Origin: Bacillota bacterium | Lineage (GTDB): Bacteria > Bacillota > Clostridia > DSM-8532 | Assembly: GCA_023415205.1 (NCBI GenBank) | Contig: JAEZLR010000035.1 | Location: forward strand, 30,348 to 94,347 | DNA length: 64,000 nucleotides | Direction of reading: 5' to 3' | Shown here: one piece after another, positions 1 through 9,802 of the stretch | Layout: each line of letters begins with the position of its first letter | Numbering within the stretch: the first letter of the stretch is position 1 | The notes under the pieces: model-generated | What the model saw: only the letters and a program-made list of their open reading frames with translations | Told to the model about the DNA's origin: nothing | Database searches by the model: none | Program-made: the position numbers and the translations under genes

Positions 1-672
1 TATGTCCAAGGGATTGGCGCATTAAGCACCAACCTAGCGCAGTTAGGACAAGGCATGACCCAACTCGGTCAAAAGGGGCCGCAGCTTCTTGATGGATATA
101 CTCAATTGTCGGGCGGAACCCAGCAGATGTTGGATGTGCTTTTGGCTTCAATTCCTCCGGAACAGCAAGGGTTTTATCAAGAACAGGTAGCGCATCTAAA
201 AAAACAGCTTCAGGAATATGGTGGGAGTCTTAATACCTATACCCAAGGAGTTTCCCAATCAGCCCAAGGCTTAGCTGCCTTGGAAGCAGGTTTAGATGAA
301 GCGGCCCGTCAGGGTGCAGCCTTGGTTGAGGGTGGAGGACAAATCCATAATAATCTCTCCAAACTAGGGCAGGGGATAAATGCACTTGCAGAAGGGGCTA
401 ATGCTTTGCCCGAAGGGATTAGGCAGCTTGTTGAGGGGCAGAAAAAGCTCAATGCAGGCATTGCTGAAGCCATAAACCTGATAAAGGAGTTTAATTTCAT
501 CCAAGAAGACTCGGGAGAGAGTGTTTCGTTTGTAGACCCCAATCAGAGGGTTCATTCCGTTCAGTTCATCATAAGAACGCCTGAACTAAGGATACAGGAG
601 GAAAAAGCATCAGCTATTGAGGCTGTGAAACCAAAAACCTTCTGGGAGAAGCTGGTGGATCTTTTTAAGTAG
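1..672 (+). CDS. C-terminal fragment of a probable RND/MMPL-type envelope protein with Leu-x-x-Gly heptad repeats (5' end outside window)
   Basis: The frame is open from base 1, so the gene begins upstream of the window; an internal ATG at 55 is not a convincing start. The visible part is a run of imperfect heptads with Leu and Gly at fixed spacing (for example LGQGINALAEGANALPEG), expected to form an extracytoplasmic coiled coil. It is followed by a beta-like stretch (SVSFVDPNQRVHSVQFIIRT) and a charged tail ending KTFWEKLVDLFK. I associate this heptad-plus-tail arrangement with the C-termini of some clostridial RND/MMPL exporters; YhgE/Pip-type proteins carry similar heptads. No membrane segment lies in the visible part, so the family call rests on the tail and is tentative. 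Confidence 0.5.
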   Translation, partial: YVQGIGALSTNLAQLGQGMTQLGQKGPQLLDGYTQLSGGTQQMLDVLLASIPPEQQGFYQEQVAHLKKQLQEYGGSLNTYTQGVSQSAQGLAALEAGLDEAARQGAALVEGGGQIHNNLSKLGQGINALAEGANALPEGIRQLVEGQKKLNAGIAEAINLIKEFNFIQEDSGESVSFVDPNQRVHSVQFIIRTPELRIQEEKASAIEAVKPKTFWEKLVDLFK

Positions 673-1930
673 CGTTCAACGCAGAGGGTGATGCCTCAGG
701 CGGAGAGGGTGATACTACGGGAGGAGAGGGTGCCTCGGACGGAGAGGGAGATGCCTCAGGAGATGAGGGTGGTGATGATTCGGGCGCAGAAGGAGATGCC
801 TCAGGAAGTGAGGGCGATGCCTCTGGCTGTGGGGGCAATGTCTCAGAAGGCGATGGTGTGGGCTCTAAGGTCGGCAGGGGCGTGGTGACTCTTCCGGTTA
901 AAGCCTCAATCTTCTTACGCAAGGCCTTTCCCGTATCCTCCCCACTTACTCGGATCCTTGGAAGACTCAGTGGGTTGTTTTTCTTTGATGCACAGCCGTA
1001 TTGAGTGGTCACTGAAAAGAGGTAGCCCTGCTTTTTCACCTCTTCTATGAGGCTTTTTGAATAGCGTCCATAGGGATAACAAAAAACGGTGACAGTTTTT
1101 CCTGTAATTTCCTCAAGGCGGCTTTTGGAGGTAACAAGCTCCTGTGCCATAGCCGTATTTTCCATAGACATCAGTTGATAGTCATGGGAGACGCTATGGC
1201 TTTGAATCTCAATCAATCCTGAGTCTGAGAGTTCTTTGAGCTGTGTCTTGGTCATGAAATTACTGCTGCCGATGGCATCGCAGATCATAAAGATACAAGC
1301 CTTCATCCCATAACTTTTAAGCAGGGGGAAGGCCAGGGTATAGCTGGACCTGTATCCGTCATCAAAGGTAATGATCACCGGATTCTTAGGGAGAGCAACA
1401 TTTTCGTTATAGTGACGGTAAAGCTCCTCGAAGGTTATGGTGCTGTAGCCAAAAGCTGCTAAAGTGGCTAACTGGTCTTCAAAAGTCTTTTCTGAAACAT
1501 TAAGTCCATCGCCCTTTTTATTGCCTTCAAAGAGGTTATGATACATGAGAATAGGCACCTTGAGGCCTTTTTCAGTACTGACATACCCATTGTTCTGATC
1601 AAAGGAAGCCTCTTTTTGTCTCAGTTGCGCGCTTTGGGTAACTGCACCCCCTGGTGAGGGTGTTGAAGGTGGAATATCTGAAATGGGCCCATAGGGTGTG
1701 GGAACGGGCTCCGGAGTATATTTCGCCATGACGGATTCTGCCGCGATGGGTCTTATATCAGGCCCTGGAGCGGATAGAGGGGTTGCGGTGGGAGAAACCA
1801 AAAGGCTTACAGGGACAGATTCTTCCCACACGACTGTCCTATTCTCAATAGGGAGATTTTGTGGGGTATTACCCTGCAGAAGACTTACGGCCAGCAGAAT
1901 GATCACTATGAAAGATCCTCTTCTTCTCAT
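665..1930 (-). CDS. Secreted or membrane-anchored polysaccharide deacetylase (NodB-fold) with Pro/Ser-rich tail
   Basis: Carbohydrate esterase family 4 protein that would remove N-acetyl groups from a cell-surface polysaccharide such as peptidoglycan. The N-terminus MRRRGSFIVIILLAVSLL is a signal peptide or anchor, followed by a Pro/Thr-rich linker. The deacetylase domain shows PILMYHNL, the metal-binding TFDDGY motif near residue 187, and HSVSH near residue 245, giving the Asp-His-His zinc triad. The last ~70 residues are SPSPPEASP-type repeats that may span the wall. I chose the ATG at 1930 because an AGAGG site sits 5 nt upstream; an in-frame ATG at 1951 lacks such a site. The stop overlaps the end of the convergent upstream gene by 8 nt. 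Substrate and regulation are not visible. Confidence 0.85.
   Translation of the reverse strand: MRRRGSFIVIILLAVSLLQGNTPQNLPIENRTVVWEESVPVSLLVSPTATPLSAPGPDIRPIAAESVMAKYTPEPVPTPYGPISDIPPSTPSPGGAVTQSAQLRQKEASFDQNNGYVSTEKGLKVPILMYHNLFEGNKKGDGLNVSEKTFEDQLATLAAFGYSTITFEELYRHYNENVALPKNPVIITFDDGYRSSYTLAFPLLKSYGMKACIFMICDAIGSSNFMTKTQLKELSDSGLIEIQSHSVSHDYQLMSMENTAMAQELVTSKSRLEEITGKTVTVFCYPYGRYSKSLIEEVKKQGYLFSVTTQYGCASKKNNPLSLPRIRVSGEDTGKALRKKIEALTGRVTTPLPTLEPTPSPSETLPPQPEASPSLPEASPSAPESSPPSSPEASPSPSEAPSPPVVSPSPPEASPSALNAT
679..895. repeat. Minisatellite encoding the Pro/Ser/Glu/Ala tail of the deacetylase
   Basis: Imperfect repetition of a unit resembling GAGGCATCACCCTC (and its complement) runs through the 3' end of the deacetylase gene and encodes repeated SP-E-ASP units. 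Such in-frame repeats typically vary in copy number and change the length of a wall-spanning linker. Confidence 0.6.
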
Positions 1931-2094
1931 AAAAACCTCTGGTGTCACCACATTACTTCATTCCTACTATTTTATGGCGGCTTCCATATTTTCAGTCATT
2001 TCCTTTTGGATCGTTCCCTTCCTTTATTTCTTTATTAACAAGTGCTGGGACCATCGAGAAACATTTCATGCGAAATTTCTTTACCCGATACAAA

Positions 2095-2285
2095 GATTTT
2101 GAACGGGTGCCCGAGAGCATTGAAACATTTCATGTTATAATAACCTCACCCGTTAGCGAAATCAGAGATTTCGAACGGGTCCCGAGAGCATTGAAACATT
2201 TCATGTTATAATAACCTCACCCGTTAGCGAAATCAGAGATTTTGAACGGGTCCCGAGAGCATTGAAACATTTCATGTTATAATAA
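2095..2285. repeat. Tandem direct repeat, units of 72 and 71 bp plus a partial third, each with a hairpin and an extended -10
   Basis: Unit 1 is 2095-2166, unit 2 is 2167-2237, and a partial third runs 2238-2285; units are almost identical. A degenerate fourth copy may precede them (about 2050-2094). Each unit junction forms an inverted repeat ACCCGTT...AACGGGT (2148-2180 and 2219-2251) with an inner stem CGAAATC/GATTTCG, and each unit carries TGTTATAAT. No spacers of variable sequence separate the units, so this is not a CRISPR array. It fills most of the 404-bp gap between the deacetylase and addB. Confidence 0.85.
2275..2283 (+). promoter_or_regulatory. Candidate extended -10 promoter for addB (TGTTATAAT)
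   Basis: A perfect extended -10 (TG-N-TATAAT) in the last repeat copy, 51 nt before the addB start. No good -35 hexamer lies 16-18 nt upstream. Identical motifs occur in the other repeat copies, so promoters may be arrayed in tandem. Confidence 0.4.
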
Positions 2286-2334
2286 AAATAGTCGTATTCG
2301 TGAGATCTTGTGAGTAAAAGGATGGTAAGCCCTT

Positions 2335-5300
2335 ATGGGGTTAAGGTTTGTCTATGGGAGAGCAGGAAGCGGTAAGACCTATTTCTGTCTCAATGAAATT
2401 AAGTCCAGGATTGAAAATCATACGAAGCATCCTTTGATATTCATCGTACCCGAGCAGGCTTCCTTTCAGGCAGAGAGGGACCTTGTATCAGTGCTCCCTT
2501 CAGGAGGGATCCTCAACACTGAGGTTTTAAGCTTCCAACGCATGGCCTTTAGAATTTTCAGTGAGGCTGGGGGTATCACCTATCCCCATATCCATCCGGC
2601 CGGAAAGAGTATGATCCTTTACCGTATTCTTGACAAGATGCGCGACCAGTTTAAGCTTTTTTCCCGTTCCAGTAGCCGAGAGGGCTTTGTGGATACCCTC
2701 TCCACCCAGATTACTGAATTCAAGCGGTACAATGTAACAACCGAGCACCTTGAAAAGGCTTTAGATGAGATGGAACAGGATCATCCTCTGCGTGAAAAGC
2801 TTATGGAGCTTAATTGGGTATTCGCTGAATTCAACAGGGTTCTGGCTCAACGGTACAGGGATTCGGATGACGATCTGACGTTGGCAGCCCAAAAGCTATC
2901 CCAGATTTCTCTTTACAAGGGTGCTGAATTCTGGATTGATGGCTTCACCAACTTCACAGCTCAGGAATATCTACTGATCGGAGAACTTATAAAGCAAGCC
3001 CGAAACGTGACCATCAGCTTCTGCTGCGACTCTATGCTGTCCGCCGATGATTATGAAGCCGACGTTTTTTCCCCAGTGACAAGAGCCTGGAAGAAGCTTA
3101 CTCAAATGGCGCAACAGCTCCAGACAGGTATTGATCAAATCATTTCTGTGGGAAATGAGCCCCTGCCCCGCTTTAGAGAAAGCCCTGAGCTGGCTCATTT
3201 GGAGAAAAACCTCAACGCCTATCCATACGTGAAATATCAAGCAAAGACCGAGGATATTTCGTTGTTGTCGGCCCTTAACCATTTTTCTGAGATTGAGGAA
3301 TGCGCCAGGGATATCCTCCGCCTATGCCGGGATCGGGGGATGAGATTCAGGGATATTGCCGTGGTCACCCGGAATCTGCCCGGCTATGAAAAGCTCATTG
3401 AAGTAATCTTTGCCGAATATCAAATCCCCTGCTTTATTGATGCAAAAAGAGATATTACCGACCATCCGCTAATTCGGCTGGTCTTATCCATGCTGGAGGT
3501 CTTTAATGAGCATTGGTCCTATGAATCGGTTTTTAGATACCTCAAAACCGGGCTGACGGGAATCGAACAGCAGGATATCGATAGGCTGGAAAACTATGTC
3601 TTGGCCTGCGGAATCCGAGGAAACCAATGGACTGAGGACACCGATTGGTTTATGAGCCCTGATCTTCTTCCTGATGATCAATCTCGGGAGGCCCACAGAC
3701 AATTACTCCAGGAGATGAACAGGATACGTCGGGTTGTTGCCGAGCCTTTGCTTGCGTTCAGGAGGCAAACCAAAGGACGCAGGGGGGCCGCGGATTTCTG
3801 TGCAGGTCTCTATGATTTTCTCTGTGCCCTCCATGTCCCCGAGGCTATTGAAGACAACATCGCACTGCTAAAGGAAAAGGGAGAACTGAATCTTGCCGGA
3901 GAGTATGCCCAGGTGTGGAATACCCTCATGGAGGTCCTTGACCAAATGGTAGAGGTTATGGGTGAGGAAACCTTCGGCTTGGAGCGATTCAGTAAAATCA
4001 TAAATATTGGTTTGAGTCAGTACAAAATCGGTTTAATTCCAGCCTCCCTGGATCAGGTACTGGTTGGGAGCGTGGATCGCTCCAAGAGCCATGAGATCAA
4101 AGCCCTGTATCTTCTAGGAGCCAATGACGGTGTATTTCCGTCCGCCATGGTCAAGGAAGGGATTCTATCCGACCAGGATCGATTATACCTTAAACATATG
4201 GGGTTGGAGTTGGCCAGTGATACTCGAACACAGGCCTTTGACGAGCAATTTCTTGTTTACCGGGCCCTCACCACCCCAGGGCAATACCTTAGGGTGAGCT
4301 GGCCCATAGCAGATCATGAGGGGAAGACCATGCGACCCTCAACAGTGATATCACGGCTAAAAAAGATTTTTCCCCAAATCTCTATGAGAAGCAATATCAT
4401 CCCAACCGCTTCCGTTGAGGAGGAAATGGCGCTCGTTACAGAAAAAATGCCTACCTTTAAGCATATGGTTTCAGCACTTCGGCAAAAGGCCGATGGACAC
4501 CTTATTCAACCTGTCTGGGAAGGTGTCTTCAAATGGTTTTGTAAAGAAGAGCAATGGCAGTCCCACTGCCGGTCCGTCAGGGCTGCCTTTGGCTATACCA
4601 ATCTGGCCCAGCGGATTCAAGGGGATAAAATACGGGCCTTGTACGGAGACCCTGCGGTGTCCAGTGTGTCAAGGCTTGAAAGGTATACGGCCTGTCCCTT
4701 TGCTTTTTATGTCCAGTATGGGTTAGGAGCGAGAGAACGAAAAATCTACAGATTAAGCCCTCCCGATATTGGAACCTTCATGCATGCAGTTATAGAAAGG
4801 TTTTCTAGGCTGGTCGCCCAGGGCGAAATGACCTGGAGGAGCCTTGATAAGGAATGGTGCAATGAACAGGTCTCTAAAATTGTGGATGAAATGCTTCAAA
4901 AAATGCAGGGCTCTGGGATAGCTGCCAGCAGGCGTTTTACAGCCCTGACCGCTAGACTCAAGCGTGTGGTGGCAAGAGCTGTGTGGTTGATAGCCGAGCA
5001 CATCAAACGCAGTAGCTTTAATCCTGTTGATTATGAGGTGGGTTTTGGAGAGGGCGAGAAATACCCGCCTATTCTTATTGAGCTGGATTCGGGAGAGAAA
5101 ATTCAGTTGACTGGGAGAATTGATCGGGTTGATGCCTTAAAGACAGAGGACGGAACCTATTTGCGGATCATAGACTATAAATCTGGAGCCAAGGATTTTA
5201 GGCTATCGGATGTTTTCTACGGTCTCCAGGTTCAACTGATTACCTACCTAGATGCCCTGTGGGAAAGCGGAAACCGAGAATTCTCAGAAAAGATTCTTCC

Positions 5301-5772
5301 GGGAGGTATGCTTTATTTTAAGATTGATGATCCCATTATCAAGGGGAATCAAGGAGCATCTGAGGAAGATATTGAACTGGCCATCATGAGGCAGCTTAAA
5401 ATGAAGGGACTTCTCCTGGCCGATGTAAAGCTGATCAAGGAAATGGATCACACCATTGAGGGCTCGTCCTTGATTATTCCAGCCACCCTGAACAAAGGAG
5501 ATGTGCTGGGGAAAAACACCTCGGGAGCGTCAATGGATCAGTTTTTGCTTTTGAGGAAATACGTGCGAAGGCTTCTTAAAAATATGTGTACCGAAATCAT
5601 GAGGGGGCATGTGGACATTAGGCCCTGTAAGAAAAAAGGTGCCTCCTCCTGCCAATATTGCAGCTTCCTCCCCATCTGCCAGTTTGATACGGCTGTTAAG
5701 GATAACAACTACCGTCTGCTGTTTGATAAGGATAACGATGAAGTCTGGGAATTGATGAATAGAGAACCTTAA
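2335..5772 (+). CDS. addB: ATP-dependent helicase/nuclease subunit B (AddB)
   Basis: Subunit of the AddAB helicase-nuclease, which resects double-strand DNA ends for RecA-dependent repair and recognises Chi-type sites. A Walker A motif GRAGSGKT lies at residues 8-15. The C-terminal RecB-family nuclease domain has LRIIDYKSG. The family's iron-sulfur staple is complete: one Cys in ERYTACPFAFYV and a C-x2-C-x5-C group (CQYCSFLPIC) near the C-terminus. The length, 1145 residues, is normal for AddB. The ATG start has an AAAGGATGG site about 10 nt upstream. addA follows after only 19 nt, so the two are co-transcribed. Confidence 0.95.
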   Translation: MGLRFVYGRAGSGKTYFCLNEIKSRIENHTKHPLIFIVPEQASFQAERDLVSVLPSGGILNTEVLSFQRMAFRIFSEAGGITYPHIHPAGKSMILYRILDKMRDQFKLFSRSSSREGFVDTLSTQITEFKRYNVTTEHLEKALDEMEQDHPLREKLMELNWVFAEFNRVLAQRYRDSDDDLTLAAQKLSQISLYKGAEFWIDGFTNFTAQEYLLIGELIKQARNVTISFCCDSMLSADDYEADVFSPVTRAWKKLTQMAQQLQTGIDQIISVGNEPLPRFRESPELAHLEKNLNAYPYVKYQAKTEDISLLSALNHFSEIEECARDILRLCRDRGMRFRDIAVVTRNLPGYEKLIEVIFAEYQIPCFIDAKRDITDHPLIRLVLSMLEVFNEHWSYESVFRYLKTGLTGIEQQDIDRLENYVLACGIRGNQWTEDTDWFMSPDLLPDDQSREAHRQLLQEMNRIRRVVAEPLLAFRRQTKGRRGAADFCAGLYDFLCALHVPEAIEDNIALLKEKGELNLAGEYAQVWNTLMEVLDQMVEVMGEETFGLERFSKIINIGLSQYKIGLIPASLDQVLVGSVDRSKSHEIKALYLLGANDGVFPSAMVKEGILSDQDRLYLKHMGLELASDTRTQAFDEQFLVYRALTTPGQYLRVSWPIADHEGKTMRPSTVISRLKKIFPQISMRSNIIPTASVEEEMALVTEKMPTFKHMVSALRQKADGHLIQPVWEGVFKWFCKEEQWQSHCRSVRAAFGYTNLAQRIQGDKIRALYGDPAVSSVSRLERYTACPFAFYVQYGLGARERKIYRLSPPDIGTFMHAVIERFSRLVAQGEMTWRSLDKEWCNEQVSKIVDEMLQKMQGSGIAASRRFTALTARLKRVVARAVWLIAEHIKRSSFNPVDYEVGFGEGEKYPPILIELDSGEKIQLTGRIDRVDALKTEDGTYLRIIDYKSGAKDFRLSDVFYGLQVQLITYLDALWESGNREFSEKILPGGMLYFKIDDPIIKGNQGASEEDIELAIMRQLKMKGLLLADVKLIKEMDHTIEGSSLIIPATLNKGDVLGKNTSGASMDQFLLLRKYVRRLLKNMCTEIMRGHVDIRPCKKKGASSCQYCSFLPICQFDTAVKDNNYRLLFDKDNDEVWELMNREP

Positions 5773-5791
5773 TGTGAAGGTGAATGCAAAA

Positions 5792-8700
5792 ATGAGTGAG
5801 ACCAAGTGGACACACGAACAATGGCAGGCCATAACCGAAAAGGACTGCAATCTCCTGGTGGCTGCGGCAGCAGGAGCCGGAAAAACAGCGGTTTTGGTCG
5901 AGCGTATCATCAAAAAAATTACCGATGAAAAAGAGCCTGTGGACATTGACAGGCTGCTGATCGTGACCTTTACCAATGCTGCCGCAACTGAGATGCGGGA
6001 GAGAATTGCCGAAGCCATTTCCAAGGTTCTTGAGAAAAACCCTCATTCCAGGCTCATTCAAAGGCAGTTGGCTCTGTTGGGTAAGGCCAGCATCACCACC
6101 ATCCATGCCTTCTGCATGGAGGTTATCCGGAACAATTTTCAAAGCCTTAATATTGACCCTAACTTTAGGATTGCGGACGAAACTGAAAGCACGCTCATGA
6201 AGCTGGAGGCCCTGAATGAAGTTTTTGAGGCGCAATATGAGAAGGAGGGGCCTTCGGATTTCTTTGAGCTTCTGGAGCGCTACGGTGGAAATCGGGATGA
6301 TCAGACCCTGATGGATATGGTTCTGAATCTTTATGAATTTATCCAGAGTAGCCCTTGGCCTGAAGCCTGGTTGGAACAGATGACGGGGAATCTCAACCTT
6401 CCAGCCGGTACAGATTTTGGGGCAACACCCTGGGGCAAGGTGCTTCTGGGCACCGTTAAGCTTGAGTTGGAAGGGCTTTTTGACCGGATGGAGCGGGCTG
6501 TTGAGCGGATTAAAACAGGCCTTGGGCTAGAGAAATATTTGCCGGTGTATCTGGAGGAGATTGAGGCCATAGGGGAGCTTATCAAGCTTACCGAGGCAGG
6601 AGAATCCTGGGACAGCCTCTATGTTGCCCTGCAGAGTATGGCCTTTTCCACCCTGCCCCGTGCTGGCAAAGAGGTGGATAAGGAACGGCAGGAGGAGGTC
6701 CGGAAAATACGGGATGATGTGAAGGCAAGGCTTAAAAAACTGCAGGAGAAGGTTCTGACCTCGGATTCGGAAGCCATTTCAGCAGATTTAAGATCCCTTT
6801 ATCCCATGATGAAGAGCTTGGCCCAATTAGTTACGGATTTCTCAATGAGATATGCCGATAAAAAGAACCGTAAATCAGTCACGGATTTTAATGATCTGGA
6901 GCATTTTTGCCTGGAGCTTCTTTCTCAGAAAGAACCGGGTGGGGGCCTAAGGCCTTCGCCCATTGCCTTGGGGTATCAAAGCAAGTTCTCAGAAATTCTG
7001 GTGGATGAATATCAGGACAGTAATATGGTTCAGGAGATTATGATTCGCATGATTTCCAGGAACGAGACTAAAACGCCCAACGTTTTTATGGTGGGTGACG
7101 TTAAGCAGAGCATTTACAGGTTCAGGCAGGCCAGACCCGAACTGTTCCTGGAAAAATATCGCACCTATTCGTCAGACCAAGGACCCTATAGGAAGATACT
7201 CCTGTTTAAGAACTTCAGAAGCCGCAAAAATGTGGTGGATGCGGTTAATTTTATATTTAAGCAGATCATGTCAGTGAATGCGGGAGAGCTCGATTACACC
7301 GAGGAAGAGGCTCTCAATCCCGGGGCAATTTTTGAGGAGACCAACGATGAGGCCCTGTACATAGGCGGGGAAGCAGAGCTGCATTTAATACAGACCGGGG
7401 CAGGGAAAAAAGCTGATAAATCGGAGGATGAAAGTGATGAGGAGTCTTCCTTCCAGGAGGAAGAGGCTGAGGACGAGGAAATTCTGGATAATATTCAGTG
7501 TGAGGCCAGAATGGTTGCTCAGCGTATTCTCAGCCTGATAAAGCCAGGGAAGGACTCCAAAAGCTTCGGGGTTTGGGATAAAAACCTTAAAGCATACAGA
7601 AAGGCTGAATTTAGGGATATGGTCATTCTGCTAAGAACCACCCGCAACTGGGCTGAGGTTTTTGTGGAGGAACTGGCGTTGATGGGTATTCCCGCCTTTG
7701 CCGATACCGGAAGCGGATTCTTCAAAACCGTGGAGGTCCAGGTTATCCTTTCCTTGCTACAGATCATTGATAATCCTATGCAGGATATTCCGCTCTTAGC
7801 TGTTCTACGTTCGCCCATAGTGGCTTTCACCACGAATGAGCTGACTGAGCTTCGTCTGACCGAGAGAAGGGGCCCCCTTTATGATGCGCTCATCAAGCTG
7901 GGAAGTCAGGGGCTGGGAGAGCTTTCTCAAAAGGCGGCCCAGTTTGTTGAAAAGCTCAGAACCTGGAGGGAAATGTCCCGCTATACTTCTACTGACCAGC
8001 TGATCTGGATGCTTTTTAATGATACGGGCTACTATGCCATGGTGGGGGCTATGCCCGCCGGGGAGCAACGTCAGGCTAACTTGCGCATGCTTTTCAACCG
8101 TGCGCGGCAATTTGAAGAGACAAGCTATAAAGGCCTGTTCAACTTTATCAGCTTTATAGATAAGCTTAAAAGCAACCGAGGGGATATGGGGAGTGCAAAA
8201 ATTCTCAGCGAAAGCGATAATGTGGTACGCATCATGAGTATTCACAAGAGCAAAGGCCTTGAATTTCCGATTGTCTTTCTGTCAGGCTGCGGCAAAAAAT
8301 TCAACCTGCAGGATATGAACAAGAGCATCCTTTTTCATCAGGATTTGGGATTTGGCCCGGAAGTAGTGGACCCCCGCCTGCGAATATCATGGCCCTCAGC
8401 GGCCAAACAGGCTATCAGAGAGAAGATCAAGGCCGAGACCCTGTCGGAGGAGATGCGTATTCTTTATGTGGCCCTCACTCGGGCCCGAGAAAAACTCATT
8501 ATTACGGGAAGTGTTGCTTTTCTTAACAAAGCGCTCATCAAATGGAGGACCTCGGCAGCAACCCAAGAGGAAAAGCTTCCGGACTATGAAATGCTTAAAG
8601 GCAGCAACTATCTGGATTGGATGGCTCCTGCCCTGCTGCGCCATAAGGCGTGTGGTGAACTTCGAAAATGGGGGCCGGTAGGCACAGCGTTTGGAGGGAG

Positions 8701-9691
8701 ACTCATAGAGAATGCTTCCAAGTGGGAGATGACTTTTTGGGATAAAGACGATATCCATAGCCGGAAGCTTGACGAAGAAAACAAAGAAGAGGAGTTCCTG
8801 ACATGGTTGGATAGCTTGGAGATCGCCCCGATTATCCCTTCAGATAAGGAGGAACCCTTCTTTCAGCCTTCATTGGAGGAGGTTTTTTCGCCCGATGCCC
8901 CTGGGAGACCCGCCCCTTCAGAGCTTGAAAAGGAGATAGATAGAAGGCTTAGCTGGGTATATGCCCACAGAGAGGCAACAAAAATACCAGCTAAGGTGTC
9001 GGTAACGGAACTGAAACGTCATTTCAATTTTAAGGATACAGAAGAAGGAGGATTTCTTTCGACCTCCCGGGCAGTAGAGGCTTTTACCACTTCTTTAGTA
9101 AAGAAACCCCTGTTTCTGGAGGAAAGAAAGGGGCTCAGTGGAGCGGAAAAAGGTACCATCCTGCATTTTGTCCTCCAGCATTTGGATCTTGAGGCTCTTC
9201 AAGGGCCGGTTGAGCACTCTATGGAAGCGCTCTTTCATGAAATCTCACGCCAGACGGAAGGCATGATGGTCAAGGATTTACTAACCCGCCAGCAGGTGGA
9301 AAGCGTGGACAAGGCAAGAATTTGTGGCTTCTTTACTTCGGAATTAGGAAGAAGAATGCTGGCCTCCCAGGCCATTCACCGAGAGGTTCCTTTCAATATG
9401 GAAATTCCCAGTTCAGAGCTTTATGGGGCATCAACTGGTGGGGACAGCTCACCGGACACCGTTTTACTGCAGGGTGTGATTGACTGCTTCTTCGAGGAGT
9501 CCGAGGGCATTATTCTAGTGGATTACAAGACTGACTATGTTCCCGAAGGGGGAATTCAGGCCATCAAGGAACGATATAAGCTGCAGATCAGCTACTATGC
9601 ACGCGCATTGAAGCTGCTTACCGGAAGGAACGTTCTCCACCGGTTCATCTACCTGTTCTGGAACGGACAAGTAGTGGATATGGTAGACTGA
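5792..9691 (+). CDS. addA: ATP-dependent helicase/nuclease subunit A (AddA)
   Basis: UvrD/PcrA-like superfamily 1 helicase fused to a RecB-family nuclease, partner of AddB. Visible motifs, in order: Walker A AAAGAGKT at residues 25-32, helicase motif II VDEYQDSN, motif III-type QSIYRFRQA, motif V IMSIHKSKGLEFPIV, motif VI LYVALTRAREKL, and the nuclease motif ILVDYKTDYV near the C-terminus. An acidic low-complexity insert (SEDESDEESSFQEEEAEDEE) interrupts the middle. I start the gene at the ATG at 5792, with GAAGGTG upstream; a GTG at 5774, two bases after the addB stop, is the alternative. The protein is 1299 residues, within the usual AddA range. Confidence 0.95.
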   Translation: MSETKWTHEQWQAITEKDCNLLVAAAAGAGKTAVLVERIIKKITDEKEPVDIDRLLIVTFTNAAATEMRERIAEAISKVLEKNPHSRLIQRQLALLGKASITTIHAFCMEVIRNNFQSLNIDPNFRIADETESTLMKLEALNEVFEAQYEKEGPSDFFELLERYGGNRDDQTLMDMVLNLYEFIQSSPWPEAWLEQMTGNLNLPAGTDFGATPWGKVLLGTVKLELEGLFDRMERAVERIKTGLGLEKYLPVYLEEIEAIGELIKLTEAGESWDSLYVALQSMAFSTLPRAGKEVDKERQEEVRKIRDDVKARLKKLQEKVLTSDSEAISADLRSLYPMMKSLAQLVTDFSMRYADKKNRKSVTDFNDLEHFCLELLSQKEPGGGLRPSPIALGYQSKFSEILVDEYQDSNMVQEIMIRMISRNETKTPNVFMVGDVKQSIYRFRQARPELFLEKYRTYSSDQGPYRKILLFKNFRSRKNVVDAVNFIFKQIMSVNAGELDYTEEEALNPGAIFEETNDEALYIGGEAELHLIQTGAGKKADKSEDESDEESSFQEEEAEDEEILDNIQCEARMVAQRILSLIKPGKDSKSFGVWDKNLKAYRKAEFRDMVILLRTTRNWAEVFVEELALMGIPAFADTGSGFFKTVEVQVILSLLQIIDNPMQDIPLLAVLRSPIVAFTTNELTELRLTERRGPLYDALIKLGSQGLGELSQKAAQFVEKLRTWREMSRYTSTDQLIWMLFNDTGYYAMVGAMPAGEQRQANLRMLFNRARQFEETSYKGLFNFISFIDKLKSNRGDMGSAKILSESDNVVRIMSIHKSKGLEFPIVFLSGCGKKFNLQDMNKSILFHQDLGFGPEVVDPRLRISWPSAAKQAIREKIKAETLSEEMRILYVALTRAREKLIITGSVAFLNKALIKWRTSAATQEEKLPDYEMLKGSNYLDWMAPALLRHKACGELRKWGPVGTAFGGRLIENASKWEMTFWDKDDIHSRKLDEENKEEEFLTWLDSLEIAPIIPSDKEEPFFQPSLEEVFSPDAPGRPAPSELEKEIDRRLSWVYAHREATKIPAKVSVTELKRHFNFKDTEEGGFLSTSRAVEAFTTSLVKKPLFLEERKGLSGAEKGTILHFVLQHLDLEALQGPVEHSMEALFHEISRQTEGMMVKDLLTRQQVESVDKARICGFFTSELGRRMLASQAIHREVPFNMEIPSSELYGASTGGDSSPDTVLLQGVIDCFFEESEGIILVDYKTDYVPEGGIQAIKERYKLQISYYARALKLLTGRNVLHRFIYLFWNGQVVDMVD

Positions 9692-9802
9692 TCCGGTGCT
9701 AGTCGTAAGGCCTGTTGAATGAAGCATTCTCTTTTGGATTATTTTTAATAAAATAGAGGTAGAATACTATAAATCAAATCAGCCTAAAAGGAGGTCGTTA
9801 AT

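Noticed and set aside
1942..2211. 89-residue ORF across the tandem repeats
   Set aside because: It has no ribosome site and simply reads through the repeated DNA.
2249..2283. Sigma A promoter using TTGAAA plus TATAAT within the repeat unit
   Set aside because: Spacing between the two is only 10 nt; the extended -10 reading is preferred.
2095..2285. CRISPR-like array
   Set aside because: Units abut directly without variable spacers, and only two to three copies exist.
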